In this document: positions 10,621 to 22,144 of the stretch, in pieces
How the letters are laid out: each line of letters begins with the position of its first letter
How positions within the stretch are numbered: position 1 is the first letter of the stretch
Source of the DNA: Rhodomyrtus psidioides
Lineage: Eukaryota; Streptophyta; Magnoliopsida; Myrtales; Myrtaceae
Length of the DNA: 64,000 bases
Reading direction: 5' to 3'
Assembly (NCBI GenBank): GCA_021437785.1
Contig: JAILYB010000062.1
Location: forward strand, 930,001-994,000
Program-made: the position numbers and the translations under genes
The notes under the pieces: generated by a model
Databases searched by the model: none
What the model was told of the DNA's origin: nothing
Seen by the model: only the letters and a program-made list of their open reading frames with translations

Positions 10621-11290
10621 TGTTTGTCTCTCGACAAGTCACCATGTGGACTATAAATCATGAGTCGGTAAAAAAAAGATAGCGTGTCTCTCGACAAGTC
10701 GACTAATGGACTAACCTCCATGAGTCGATAAAAAGAGGATAGTGTGTCTCTCAGCAAGTCGACTAATGGATTAACCTCCGTGAGTCAACAAAAAGAAGAT
10801 AGTGTGTCTCTCGGTAAGTCGAATAATGGACTAACGATAAGGATTTGACACCCAAGCTAATCGACATGAACACTTTGTCTTTCGGTAAGTCGACTAATGG
10901 ACTGACCTTCGTGAGTCGGTAAAAGATGTGACACCTGAGCTAATTGGCACGAACACTATGTCTTTCGATAAGTCAGCGTGAACACTTTGACTTTCGATAA
11001 GTCAACTAATGGACTAACCTCCATGAGTTGGTAAAGGATGTGACACCCGAGCCAATCGGTGTGAACACTTTGTCTCTCGGTAAGTCGACTAATGGACCAA
11101 CTTTCGTGAGTCAGTAAAAGATGTGACACCCGAGTTAATCGGCGTAAACACATAAAGGATGTACCATCCAAGCTAATCGGAATAAATACAAGGGAAGTCA
11201 CGTCCGAGCTAATCAGAACGAACACAAAAGGGTGCGACACCTAAGCTAATCAGCACGAACATAAAAGGGTGTGATAACTTAAGCTGATCA
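10621..11290 (+). repeat. Composite tandem array with changing unit length
   Basis: Block alpha (TGTCTCTCGGTAAGTCGAC ... GTGAGTCGGTAAAAG) starts at 10625, 10685, 10745 and 10805 with an exact 60-bp period. The period then becomes about 71-84 bp (10876, 10960, 10989 partial, 11071), because a second block beta (TGACACC-GAGCTAATCGG-CGAACAC) is added. From about 11160 to 11290 only beta-like units of about 40 bp remain. The array is non-coding and not CRISPR-like, because neither repeats nor spacers keep a constant length. Confidence 0.75.
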
Positions 11291-12368
11291 AGTATCAATG
11301 TAAAATGAGATTTTAAGGACAAATTGGGCTAAACAAGTGTCGACGTAAATCGTTCCCCTCGTTATCCAGTGCTTCATTATTGGTGAAGTAATTTTCGACG
11401 TCGGGGAACTGCATATTTGTCTTTTTACATTGCTTACTTTATCCCAAAAAAAAATAATAAGTGTCGACGTAAGGTATGATTTTGAAAGGGAATTAGGAAA
11501 TATACCCGAGTTATTCTCCATTAGTTAAGAATAGCTTGGCTAACTATATTGTACCCAACTTTTCACCTGATGCAGGATTTAAAACAACACAAGTGCGTAG
11601 ACAAAGCGAACGCTAATGCAACATGTTTTCAATGAATTTGCTAGTAAAATCGGATAGCTAAATGGTTAAAGGTATCGCCGTGGTTCCAAATAAAAAAAAA
11701 AATTAGGATACTCATTTCTTTTGAAAGATTCAGAATGAAGATACATTTACCTGAGGGTTTGATAAATTGATTGGTCTGCACTCACAAGCAGGATTCGTTC
11801 ATTCAATAATCCTCGAATGAATTTCGAGACCTCGAAAGATGACTCGGACATCGGGAGTGCGTTACCTATGAAACAGTGTCAGAGATAGCACGTGCAAACA
11901 TATTTGCTGAAATTCATCAATGAGCCATGCTAAACTACTCTGCTGAGCTTGCATTACCAATTCTCTTTCCTGTTAAGCATGACTAGAACAAAAATGTACA
12001 TTTTGCTCACGTGCTATAATGACCCATAATGCGGTTCATGCATAACTATTCTATCAAATATTGCATTACCAATTTTGTTCAGGGAGGTTATCACATTATG
12101 AATACCTCGATTGTAACCTAAATGAGGAACTTCAATTCGAAATGACTTTCACTCACTCTCGAGAAAATTAATTTATCCTAGCTGTAGGATTCAGGAGTAT
12201 CACTCAATCATACCATCATTGCATTTGATAAAGATCTAAGTAACCTCGTAATTGGTGCGACCAAGCCGATCTGGAGGTCTTGATTAGGACCGTAATGAAG
12301 GCTAGGTCAAAGTTTATCAAAAGGGACTCCAGTCAAGTTCAGGTTTATTTGAAAAAAAGTTGCATCAT
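11291..12368. other. Intergenic, no gene recognised
   Basis: AT-rich sequence with no domain-bearing frame, no clear terminal repeats and no RNA gene that I could identify. Confidence 0.4.
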
Positions 12369-12969
12369 TGTTGACACCTAAATTTTGATCAACTTTTTTT
12401 TTCCTTTTTTCTTTATTTTTTTGAAAATTCATAGAAAATCCATAAAAAGTTGAAAAATTGAAAAATCAATTTTGGTGACCTTATCCAAGCTAAATGAACC
12501 ATTTTGACCAAAAAAAAATAATTTTCATAATTTTCATTTTTTTAATATATTTTCGAAAAATACAAAAAAAAAAGAAAAAAAAGAAAAAGAAAAGAAGAAA
12601 ATCAAGAAAAATAATATTTGAGGTAAAATATATATATATATATATATACAAATAGTCGGTATTTTTTATTTTTCTTTACTTTAGGACCTCATAAAACAGT
12701 AAAATTCAGGTTCGATTTTAGATGTTCTCTGATCATCATAAAATTGAATTTGGCAAAAATATTAGTAATGATTAAAAGGAAAAGGAGTGAAAACATCATC
12801 ATTCAAAAGGAAAAGGGGACTCATCATTTTGTCTTTGCTTTTGATTATTTTATTATTATTTTTACTTTTTAGTATTTTATTTTATTATTATTTTATTATT
12901 TTATTTTATTTTTATTATTTTACTCCCTCATCTCACCATTCCCACGATCATCCGTGGCCTCCTCTTCAT

Positions 12970-13010
12970 TCTTCTTCTTATTCTTCTTCTTCTTCTTCTT
13001 CTTCTTCTTC
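12970..13010 (+). repeat. (TCT)n microsatellite
   Basis: An uninterrupted TTC/TCT run lies inside the LTR-like region. Open frames through it encode only Ser or Phe runs and are not genes. Confidence 0.8.
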
Positions 13011-13630
13011 CTCCCTCCTCTTCCTAGTTTTTGGTTCTTCATTTTTTTTCCTCCCTTGGATTACGCCGACCACCCTCACCACCACCTTGCTCCGCCACCC
13101 TCCGACGCCGTGCCGAGATCCCGTCCGTCTTGCTGTTTATCGCGGCCTCGTGGAGCTCCTGGATACCGCAATCCCCCTCATCATCTCCCTCAACTCTCTC
13201 TTTCATTTTCGTTTTTTATTTCTCTCGCTCAGCTCGCCGCCCAGACCCAAAACCGTCCGGTTTTTCGGCCATAACTCTTTCGTTAGGAATCGTATGAGAA
13301 CGAGCCATATACTGTTAGAAAGCTTATTCTCTTGCCGTTCTAACGACATATTGTGAGTCCAATTTGGCCCAGCCATTTGCCTTGTAGAGCCGTTTGAATG
13401 AGCAAAGGTCGCTGCTGACCCTGTACCGACCAGTTTCTGCCGCCGCCGTCGTCCTCCACGATCAGCCTTTCCGGCAACCTTTCCGACTCCCTCTAACCAC
13501 CACAGTCGACGAAAATCGAGCGAACTGAGGTATTGTGGTCATATCTCACTCATTTGGACTCCTTTTAAGGTGAAATTTTCGGTGATGGCTTCCTAAGAGG
13601 ATAGGCTATGTTCTGGAGTTTTAAGGTTGC

Positions 13631-14074
13631 TGAATATTTGCTGTGTATTTACTTTATGTCCTAGCATTTCATGCATCATATAGTTAATTTGTATTGTATT
13701 GCATTTAATAAAAGTGTGCATTTTCTACATTTTACTTATTAGACCCAGAATCGGAAGGCCGAGCCTCCTGTTGGTGTCTGAATATTTGCTGCGTATTTAC
13801 TTTATGTCCTAGCATTTCATGCATCATATAGTTAATTTGTGTTGTATTGCATTTAATAAAAGTGGGCATTTTCTACATTTTACTTATTAGACCCAGAATC
13901 GGAAGGCCGAGCCTCCTGTTGGTGTCTGAATATTTGCTGCGTATTTACTTTATGTCCTAGCATTTCATGCATCATATAGTTAATTTGTGTTGTATTGCAT
14001 TTAATAAAAGTGGGCATTTTCTACATTTTACTTATTAGACCCAGAATCGGAAGGCCGAGCCTCCTGCTGGTGGT
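13631..14074 (+). repeat. Three tandem 148-bp units inside the LTR
   Basis: Units start at 13631, 13779 and 13927. Each begins TGAATATTTGCTG and ends GGCCGAGCCTCCTG. Units 2 and 3 are nearly identical and unit 1 differs at only a few sites, so the duplication is recent relative to the decay of the flanking sequence. Confidence 0.85.
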
Positions 14075-15304
14075 TTATACCCCCACACATTGTTGCACGA
14101 GCACCGACGGACTCCGACGTCGTAAAATTCACCGGATTCCATCTCCTTTGCTTATGTTTATGTTGTATAATGACTTAATATCTTCTGTATTTTTTGCATT
14201 GTGTTGCGTCCTATAAAAACAAAAACAAAAAAAAAATGCTAGATTGGATGGCTGCAGATGAGCCACGTGTCGTGATCCGATGATTTTCAGAATAAAAAAA
14301 TATTTTTAGTATTAAAAGAAATGAATTTCGAATTTTACAAAAATTAAAATGATTCGATTGTCATCGAGACGCCACGTGGCGCATTCTAGACCGTCCGATT
14401 GGGGTTTTTCAGAATAAAAAAAAATCCAAAAAATGAATTATTAAGGAAAAATTAAAAAAAAATGAGAAAAATTACAGAAAATTCCTAAAAAAAATTCTAA
14501 AAATTTCCAAGGCTGAAAATGACCAAAAGAAATTGATTTGTTGTCGTTTTTCAGGTTTTTCTCCCGTTTAATCCAAAACGACGATTTTACCCCTCAAAGG
14601 GTAAATCGTCTTTGATATTCCAATGACTTGTGGAAATTGCTTAGAATTTGGTGATGGGCCAGATGGGTAGCTAAACCTTATGTCTAAGATTTCCACATTT
14701 CATTCCCACTTTTAGAAAATGACGATTTTACCATTCGAATGGTAAATCGGTTTCTAAAATTTCAGAAAATCATGAAAATTGCAAAAAATAGGAAATGGGT
14801 CAATTGAGTGACCAAACCTATTCTTGACATTGTTTTACCCCGGATTCATTCCGAAATGATGATTTTGCCCTTTTTGGGCAAATTATCCCCTTTGTCTCAA
14901 AATTACGATTTTGCCCCTGATTGGTAAAATCATGTCTAAATCATTCCTAAGCCTGATTGATGCTTCTCTAGGCCAATATGGCCTTATTAGGAATGCCATG
15001 TGATTTATTTGTACATTTGAATTCATTGATTTGTGCATTTTATTATTGATTGTGATTGCTAGGATAGTCATTCCTATCTGCATGAACTCCTAGATTTAGG
15101 ACTCGTACCCCACTCATCTGCATGAAATCTTAAGTCAGAAAACTCAGTCAACTTAGGTACCGAAAGGGCGTCAAGTCTGACAGTTGACGTAACTAAGTCC
15201 CCGAACCCATTTCACTGGTTATCGCAGAATTGAATAGAAACTCCCGACTATTCAATAGGGTGGTCCAATCATACCCTCCGAAAAAAATGATTGGTGGCGA
15301 CTCC

Positions 15305-16345
15305 ATGGCATGCACACTTAGCACATAGCACTAGACCACACTGAAGGTCGACTACGCATACCTCCGTTGCGATTTGGGTAACGGGCCTTGGGAGAGGCCC
15401 GCGTCCGACCAGACTGGACGGCCCATTAGCCCTCGAGAGCCCATGGCGAACCTCGAGAGGGTCGCGACAATCATCTGCTCCAAGTTTACAAGTTGAGAAC
15501 CCTATAAAAATGGGAGAAAAATAATCTTGCTTGAACTTCTTCAAGCGTGCTTAAAATCATTTAAGCCAACGTTAACTCAAGTGTCCTACTCAAAAGAAAC
15601 TTTCAAGGGCTGAACATAGGTTAGGATTGGGGACTAAATAACAAAAAGACTCGATTTGGCTCGGAAACAATATGAAAAGGGCTTGCTGGTGATCATTGCA
15701 ATATCGTTATCGATCTCGGCCTTCTGGATCTATCTTCAAGCGGTACCATCATTACTTGAGGATGGTGTAAACTTCGAATGAGAATTACACTATCTTCTCT
15801 AGGGAGTTTTTACAACCGCTCCATTGGGAGTTCACAAGAGAAACGTGTACAAACACGTCTCATAAAGTTATCATATAAAAATGTACATCCAAAATTTAGA
15901 AATACTTTACCAATGAACAAGAATTTGAATGAGCAATGGCCTTACTTTTGATAGGCACTTTGATTTGTTTATGCCCAGGATTTTTGTGGGATCAACCTTT
16001 GTTTTTCTTACACCCGACTTCCTTTTTTTTTTTTTCTTTTTTCAAGAAGAGATTTCTCCCTTTTTTTCTCTCGATGTCCTAATCTCTTTTTTCCACATCT
16101 TGATTGATTTTTTTTAGCGGGCCCTTTTTCTTTCAAGTTGAATTTGCTCGCTTTTTACAATCCTTTGATTTGGAATTACTACAACATAAACATTTACAAA
16201 CAAAAATCATGGCAAATATTATATAAAAATTTAGCATGCAAGAGATAAATTCATTCGGGAATTCTTTGTTGACTCGATTTCTTTCAATTTTGCTCCTTGG
16301 AAAAATGCCATCCTCGCCTTGGAACGAGCAAATAATCACCAAAGA
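15305..16345. other. Decayed retroelement-like spacer
   Basis: The first 200 bp probably belong to the untranslated leader behind the LTR. The rest is T-rich (15929-16130) with no recognisable coding region. Confidence 0.35.
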
Positions 16346-16905
16346 AATGAATTTGCAGGTTCAAGTGGGCTCTGCAAAGACAAAGTGTATAGGACAGAGA
16401 AAAAAATACTCTGATAACACGTCGATATGTGGATGGGTTTTCAAGCTTGCAAATGATGAAGTATCTTGGGCATCAAAGAAGCAAACATGTAGAGCTCATT
16501 CAATGACGGAATAGGAATTTATAGCACTGTCAACGGGCGACGGTTGAAAATTTGCTGTTGGATATAAAGTTGTAGTCACAGCCGATGGCAGCCATATATT
16601 TACATTGCGATGATGAAGCAACAATGTCTAAGGCATACAATAAAATGTACAATGAAAAAAAATATAAATATTAGTTTGCGATATGTGTATGTTCGACAAT
16701 TAGTTACTAATCACAGTATTTTAGTAATCTATTGTCGGATAAATAATAATTTGGTTGATCCATTAACTAATGGACTTTCAGGAAGTTAGTTAGCAGCACT
16801 TCTAAAGAAATGGGTCTTAGAGCAATTGATAATAGTCAAATACAATGGAAACCCAACTTTACGACTTTACAATTTCTAATGAAATCGTCTAAGTTCAACG
16901 GGTAA
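16346..16905 (+). mobile_element. Decayed Ty1/copia 3' end (RNase H region)
   Basis: The frame reads S-I-C-G-W-V-F-K-L-A-N-D, then E-V-S-W-A-S-K-K-Q-T-C-R-A-H-S-M-T-E, a clear match to the copia RNase H segment (GYVF-L-SWKSKKQT-STMEAEF). A TAG at 16512 interrupts it, and EFIALS follows in the same frame. Further on, HCDD-A, DPLT-G-like and K-E-M-G-L motifs survive only across frameshifts and stops. The element is dead. Confidence 0.7.
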
Positions 16906-17088
16906 CAACAAGCTATTATATCTTGACAATGATCTAAGTGTAGCGCATGAAGTTAGTACTCACGGAAAATTAGGAGAATAAGAGAAACAATCAACTTTGA
17001 TAAAGTTCAGGTTTTAGCAAGGGAAGGCTAATAAGTTAGAAACTCCACATATATGAACATGATAGTGGTGTTGTTGTTTGCTAATACT

Positions 17089-17350
17089 ATTACCTAGAGG
17101 AGGTGAATAGGTGATTGTAATCAAACTTGATAAAAAAAAAATTCAGAAATAAAAACTTCAAGATTGATAGGAGTGAATATATGTATAGTGCTCCTATCAG
17201 ACTATTTATAGATGCGAGTAAAAGAATATAGAGCAACGCACAATAGTTTATAGTAGTTCGGCTTTTGCTAAGCCTGCATCCACTCTTTCATACTAAAAAT
17301 CTACTGACTGAAATTCACTAAGTAATCAAATGAGAGATTAAGTAAAATGT
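17089..17350 (+). repeat. Interspersed repeat of the CCTAGAGG...TTCGGCTTT type
   Basis: Starts near ACCTAGAGGAGGTGAATAGG and contains TTATAGTAGTTCGGCTTTTG followed by AAGCCTGCATCCACTC. A related copy lies at about 32590-32880. This is a common plant repeat style; I cannot assign its class. No coding capacity. Confidence 0.5.
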
Positions 17351-17719
17351 GATAGCTTTTATCCAAGCATTTCAACACAGAAGTGAGCACCACTTTTACC
17401 CAAAGCTTTCTCGCTCTACACACTTTTCAACACTGCACAACACTCTCAAAGAATTACAAGATTCTTCTCAAAGAAGATAATATAGAATATGAGAGCTCTC
17501 ACGAAATATGGATGTTGAAATATCATAGATTTGAGAGGATTTGCTCGGCCATATCAAGTTCTTGAATCTACAAGTCGAGTTTCTAAGAAATATCTTCAGG
17601 GGTGACTTGTGCTCAATCAAGATTCATCGTTTGGAATGATCTTTAAGATTGATGGACAATCAATGTAACTTAGGAAAGGAATACCAACTAGATCATGAGC
17701 TGGTAGTGAGAGATATCAT

Positions 17720-18010
17720 TGTTGGAATATATAAATATTAAATCACGTCTTTTTTTAATAGCTTAAGCTTTTAGAACAGTTGGTAAGTGGTCCTACAAAA
17801 TCTTACATGGTATCAGAGCAGGAGGTCCTGAGTTCAAATCTTTTCAGGCCCCTATTTGCCTCCCCAATGAATTTATCCACGCTTAGGACTAGGCAAAAGA
17901 CCAGACTAAGCGTGATGGGGAGTATTGGAATATATAAATATTAAACCACGTCTTCTTCTAATAGCTTAAGCTTTTAAAGCACTTGGTAAGTGGTCCCACA
18001 AAATCTTACA
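17720..18010 (+). mobile_element. Structurally complete TRIM retrotransposon
   Basis: Two direct 88-bp LTRs (17720-17807 and 17923-18010) differ at a handful of positions. The first starts TG and ends ACA. Immediately after the 5' LTR is TGGTATCAGAGC (17808-17819), the site complementary to the 3' end of initiator-Met tRNA. A purine tract, GATGGGGAG, precedes the 3' LTR. A perfect 5-bp target duplication, ATCAT, flanks the element (17715-17719 and 18011-18015). The internal region is only 115 bp and codes for nothing. This is the hallmark structure of terminal-repeat retrotransposons in miniature, which move using enzymes from other LTR elements. Confidence 0.92.
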
Positions 18011-18015
18011 ATCAT

Positions 18016-18647
18016 AACATAAAATCATTGAAGATTAAGATTATAACAACTTTGACGATAGCATGAAGTATAAAATATATCCTGCTATAAATGATTGATA
18101 GAGTCTGCTTTCGTCCACGTGACTTACTTTTTTCAATACATAAAACGCAGTAGATTATCAAATACAAGAATATATTTACAAGATGTCCTCAAAGAACAAC
18201 ACAAAGTCTTTTCAAGAAATTAAAGCAATTTTTTCAACTTCAAAATCTAATAATTTCTCAACAGATGCCGCTTAAAAAGATGAACTTTAGTAAATGTTTA
18301 CAAAACTAAGAGCAACGCAAGGCTATAAAAGTGCTAGGGCATAGGAAATTCCAAATCGAATATGTGTAGATTTACATGTGTGATGATTCGATTAACAAAT
18401 GGAATCACAGGTCCAAATTTTTTTAACTACCACCGATTTCGTTAATGGGATTATTTACACTCATTGAAGGTTTAAATCTTAATGAATATGTTATATATTT
18501 ATGGATTTATTCTAAGTAGTACAAACAACAAACTAATTGAGGGACTATCGAATTGGTTTGTTGTTTATAAATAATTAAAAAAAGATATTGAATTGGATAT
18601 GAAAATAAATTAGTATCGGCATGAAGAGAAGTATAGGTTGAACATGA
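18016..18647. other. Intergenic, no gene recognised
   Basis: AT-rich spacer between the TRIM and the MULE-type MITE. No gene or complete repeat is visible. Confidence 0.4.
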
Positions 18648-18656
18648 AAACTAATG

Positions 18657-19115
18657 GGGTTAATACTACGAAAAACCCAAAATTGGTACACATATGATAA
18701 ATTTATCTCAAACTATTTTTTTATCATAAAAAATCATAAACTGGTACACTTGTGATAAATTTACCCTATATTGATTTTTTTTTGCCCACGAAAAATCCAA
18801 TCCGATAATCAATGACAAATTTACCATTCTTTAAATTAGATTAATATCACAAAAAATTCCAAATTAATACATTTGTGATAAACAAAGGGCAAAAACCCTA
18901 AATTGGTACACCATGAACTGCCACGCGCCATCTAACTCGGCAATTTGATAGTTAAATTTAACGAAAACTGACGTAAGATAAATTTATCACTAGTGTACCA
19001 GTTTGGAATAAATTTGTCACAAGTGTATTAGTTTAGAGTATTTTGTGGTAAAAAAATAGCTTATGATAAATTTGTCACAGATGTACCAATTTAGAATTTT
19101 TCGTGATATTAACCC
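18657..19115 (+). mobile_element. MULE-type MITE, family Y, copy 1
   Basis: A 459-bp element with terminal inverted repeats: GGGTTAATACTACGAAAAA at the left and TTCGTGATATTAACCC at the right. A perfect 9-bp target duplication, AAACTAATG (18648-18656 and 19116-19124), is the length typical of Mutator-like transposons. The interior repeats the motif ACAAATTTATC/GTACACTTGTGAT in both orientations. No transposase. Confidence 0.85.
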
Positions 19116-19562
19116 AAACTAATGATGGTTTAAATAAGTACATATTTTCGAAAAGATGAGTCGTTTGGTTATCTATCAATAGAACCAAGTCACACATTGT
19201 CGTTCTTCTCACCTTTCTCTTCTTCACAATTCCTTCTTCTTCTATTTCCTCACGCAAGTCGGACAACACATTCGAAGTAAAGTTTTAGGAGGAAAGTGAC
19301 GTAATTACTGAACTCCTTTTCCGTGAGTTCGATGTATATCTTGAAGGAATATTTACTTTAAATCCGACAGCAACGATAGCGGTTATCTATCAATAGTACC
19401 TTAAGTCATCACATATCAAAGTATTAATGAACTGTTCTCTGCTGCTCGTATTTTTAAGAATATGAAAACGTTTGACTAAAGGAAAGGGAGACAGAGTGAA
19501 CTGTAAGACCCTTGACATTGAATGCTGCTTATTATTCCCGCGTTACTGTATCATCCCACTTA

Positions 19563-20082
19563 GGGGTGCATGATTCTCTTTCTGTTTTCCTATTTTTTTA
19601 TTTTTCTGTTTCAGGAAATAGCTTTGGAACAGAAATGCGTTTGACAACGTAATGTAGTTTTTATATTCCCCTGCCAAACTTTTGGCTCAGAAATAGCTTT
19701 TGGATGAGAAATGAGAAGTTAAAAAAATCAACTTTTTTGTTTCATAAACAAAAATTCGAAACAATTTGCTCATTCTTCGTCGCTCCTCCCTTATCACCGC
19801 CGGTCGTCGCGGCCGCCTCTGGTTGTCGGCCGCCGGTCTTCGGCACAGCCTCCGGTCGTCGGCCACTGGTTGCCGCCGCCGATGATGGCGACGACCGGCG
19901 GCGTAAAGCTCATCCGGAAATAGAAATTTTTTGATGTTGTCAAACGAATTTTTTTTTTCAGAAATAGAAAAATTATATCGTTATCAAACACGTTTTTTGT
20001 CTAAAAAACTTGTCTAGGGAATATAAATGAAAAAATCTATTTCTTACCAGAAATAGATTTTCCAAGGGAATCATGCACTCCC
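19563..20082 (+). mobile_element. TIR element, family M, copy 1, with GC-rich core
   Basis: Ends are GGGGTGCATGATTCTC and the inverted GGGAATCATGCACTCCC. Subterminal TGTTTC/GAAATAG motifs face each other. The core (about 19795-19915) is a GC-rich stretch of GCCGGTCGTCG-like repeats; the Ala/Arg/Pro-rich frames across it are not genes. The second copy is at 48582-49021. A TTA at each side could be the 3-bp duplication, but this is not certain. Confidence 0.65.
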
Positions 20083-20216
20083 AAAGTTTATCTTCCTTGC
20101 TTCTTCCTGGGGAACTCATCCTTCTAAAGCTATCCTAGCTTTGGAAATTTTCCCTTCATTTCGCATGAATTTGACTCGCGTTTCTTTTCCATCTCTTCTA
20201 CCTATCACTTGTCTCT

Positions 20217-20218
<2 letters not shown>

Positions 20219-20262
<44 letters not shown>
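20219..20262 (+). repeat. (CT)n microsatellite
   Basis: About 22 uninterrupted CT units. Frames through it give Ser-Leu runs and are not genes. Confidence 0.9.
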
Positions 20263-20265
<3 letters not shown>

Positions 20266-20569
20266 ACTCTCTCACGTCAACGACAAGAGAGAACCGAGAA
20301 GGGAAGGCCCCTCCCTCCTCTATTAATACTTTTCTCCTTCCTCTTCCCTTCTTCGCTTTGCCTTCAAGATAGAGAGAGAAAGAGGTTGCAGATATAGAGG
20401 AAGAGGGCGAGGCCGAAGCCGGTAAGTAGCTTTTGTTTTGGTTTGATCAGCCGTTTTCATGTGATTTCTGGTAAGTTCAGCCGTAGATTTTGTTTGCTCA
20501 CGTCTTGTCAGCACGAAGAAGGTCTTCATTGTTGTCGCGATGCCATACTTTTTGGCATCATTTTCCGTG

Positions 20570-20704
20570 TGTTAGATTACTTAAATATCAAATCACGACT
20601 TCATCTTCCCGTTATTTCCCTAATCTCACAAAGTACAACATGATAAAAAATCAATTTAGCATAAATTGACACTGATCACACGAAATACAACATGGTATCA
20701 GAGC
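20570..20704 (+). mobile_element. LTR-like end with initiator-tRNA primer site
   Basis: TGGTATCAGAGC at 20693-20704 directly follows a sequence ending in ACA. TG at 20570 begins a stretch (TGTTAGATTACTTAAATATC-AAATCAC) resembling the start of the 17720 TRIM LTR. No second LTR was found, so this is probably a broken relative. Confidence 0.5.
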
Positions 20705-21297
20705 ATAATATTGTTTCCCTCCCTATAATGTATTTTCATGATGAATATCCATTTGCTTTGCGAGAAACTTATCACCGAATAACATTTCTAAAGTTTGAAT
20801 CGCTAAGGAAAATGACTTAGTGGAACGAAAAACTTATGCTTAATTTCAAAAAGTTTATTAATCTTTAAAAATCAGAATTCATTTCCAAAATATGGCTAGT
20901 TCCCGGTGCTTGGACATGGGTAGGGGGATATCCTCGCGCCTCTGTGCCTAATCCTTGGCAATTAGGTCAGGCTAGGGTTTATACAGGCTAGGCCAAGGAC
21001 ATCGTGTTTGTGTCCAAAGTTCCAGCGGTCATGTTTAGGTACCCGGCTCCCATGCAAAGTTGTTGGTACTCGAGCTCGGGTCCGCCAAGGCCAAGCCTAA
21101 GTCCTATACCCCTGTACTAGGTTTCCTAGCGGTTGGGTTCGAGAAACGCTGGCTCTCTTGTGCAAAGGACCTTGGTAGTCAAGCATGAGTCCCATGAGGC
21201 TGGGGCCTAGTCCCGGGTGCCCGAACCGGGTTCTCGGCACCTGAGCCTGAGATCCCGGAGGTCCGTTCTCAAAGATTTGATGCGAATTATGGGGGGC
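20705..21297. other. Spacer with an isolated GC-rich island
   Basis: Between about 20895 and 21270 the sequence becomes GC-rich with imperfect repeats of CCCGGGTGCCCGAACCGGG-like motifs, inside AT-rich flanks. It resembles the core of a TIR element, but I could not find matching ends. Confidence 0.35.
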
Positions 21298-21305
21298 TTG
21301 TTTAG

Positions 21306-21485
21306 AAAAACTTTTTTACTTTGTACTTTTGCTTAATCCACACATTGTGATTATTTATCAATGCGAGATATTCGAAACTTTCACAATATGCAAAGGTTGA
21401 GACACAGATTCACATGTATCTTTTATATAATGTCATGAAATTGGGATAACTTTGCACATTTTAATTAAAAAGTAAAAAAGTTTTT
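21306..21485 (+). mobile_element. Small MITE with 17-bp perfect inverted ends
   Basis: AAAAACTTTTTTACTTT at 21306-21322 is exactly inverted at 21469-21485, and imperfect matches extend a little outside. The body is AT-rich and non-coding. No target duplication was resolved. Confidence 0.6.
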
Positions 21486-22144
21486 ACGAAAGAGTGATTC
21501 TTTGCTCTACAGTTAAGTAATTAGTGTTCCCCTCGCAGGGGCTACAGAAGCAATAATGAACGGGCCATTGCCCTAAGCTTTCCCTTTTTACGGTTTTATG
21601 AGGCAACCGATTGTTTGCATAAAGGAAGGAACTCCGGTCTTTTTACTCTCCTTTTTTTTTATCCATTTTGGTGCTTTGCAATTTGATTTCCATTCAACGA
21701 GAAACATCTAAAAACCTTTCGAAATATCATAAATGTTTGACGCATATGTCGACATAATATTTTTTATTTTCTAGTTTGTTAAACTTTGAAATGACTTTTG
21801 AACCTTTGGCGTGAAAGTGGACAAGTATCTTTCGATTCAAAAGAAAGAAGGAAAAGAAACCAGCCTTAATTAGCTCTAATTTCCTTATTCCGAACCTGAT
21901 GATGACCAACATAGCCGTAATGAAATCGTATAGCTGCCAAAAGTGATTTTCTTTCCTCAGAAAACCACACTGGCTCCTGAAAATTTGTCTATCATGTCAC
22001 TTGGTCCTGTGAATTCCTAGGAAACATTGAAGGACATGGCGGGACGGGGAGAAGAACAAGAGACTCAGTTGTTATAACTCTGCTGAATTTGATTCCCAGG
22101 GCGCCAGCGCAATTCACTCAAAAGTCACAGTCAAGCGCACAGAG

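Larger units (their letters stand above)
12369..15304 (+). mobile_element. Long Tat/Ogre-like LTR with adjoining primer-site region
   Basis: Starts TGTTGACACCTAAATTTTGA, the usual opening of Tat/Ogre-type gypsy LTRs in eudicots. It ends at a TGGCGACTCC block (15295-15304), the usual sequence at the LTR/primer-site junction. The last 150 bp contain TACCGAAAGGGCGT, which recurs reversed at about 61424-61439 in a second remnant. The body holds an AT-rich part, a TCT microsatellite (12970-13010), a GC-rich pyrimidine tract, three 148-bp tandem units and a run of degenerate TTTTACCC motifs. No gag-pol was found downstream. The lineage is inferred from terminal motifs; the exact ends need alignment. 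Confidence 0.6.

Noticed and set aside
10621..11290. Regular repeats that could suggest a CRISPR array
   Set aside because: Unit length changes, the whole unit repeats with no unique spacers, and the genome is a plant one with introns. It is a composite tandem repeat.
12787..13356. A 189-codon frame with Ser/Leu/Tyr runs
   Set aside because: It crosses a TCT microsatellite and pyrimidine tract inside an LTR-like region and has no recognisable domain.
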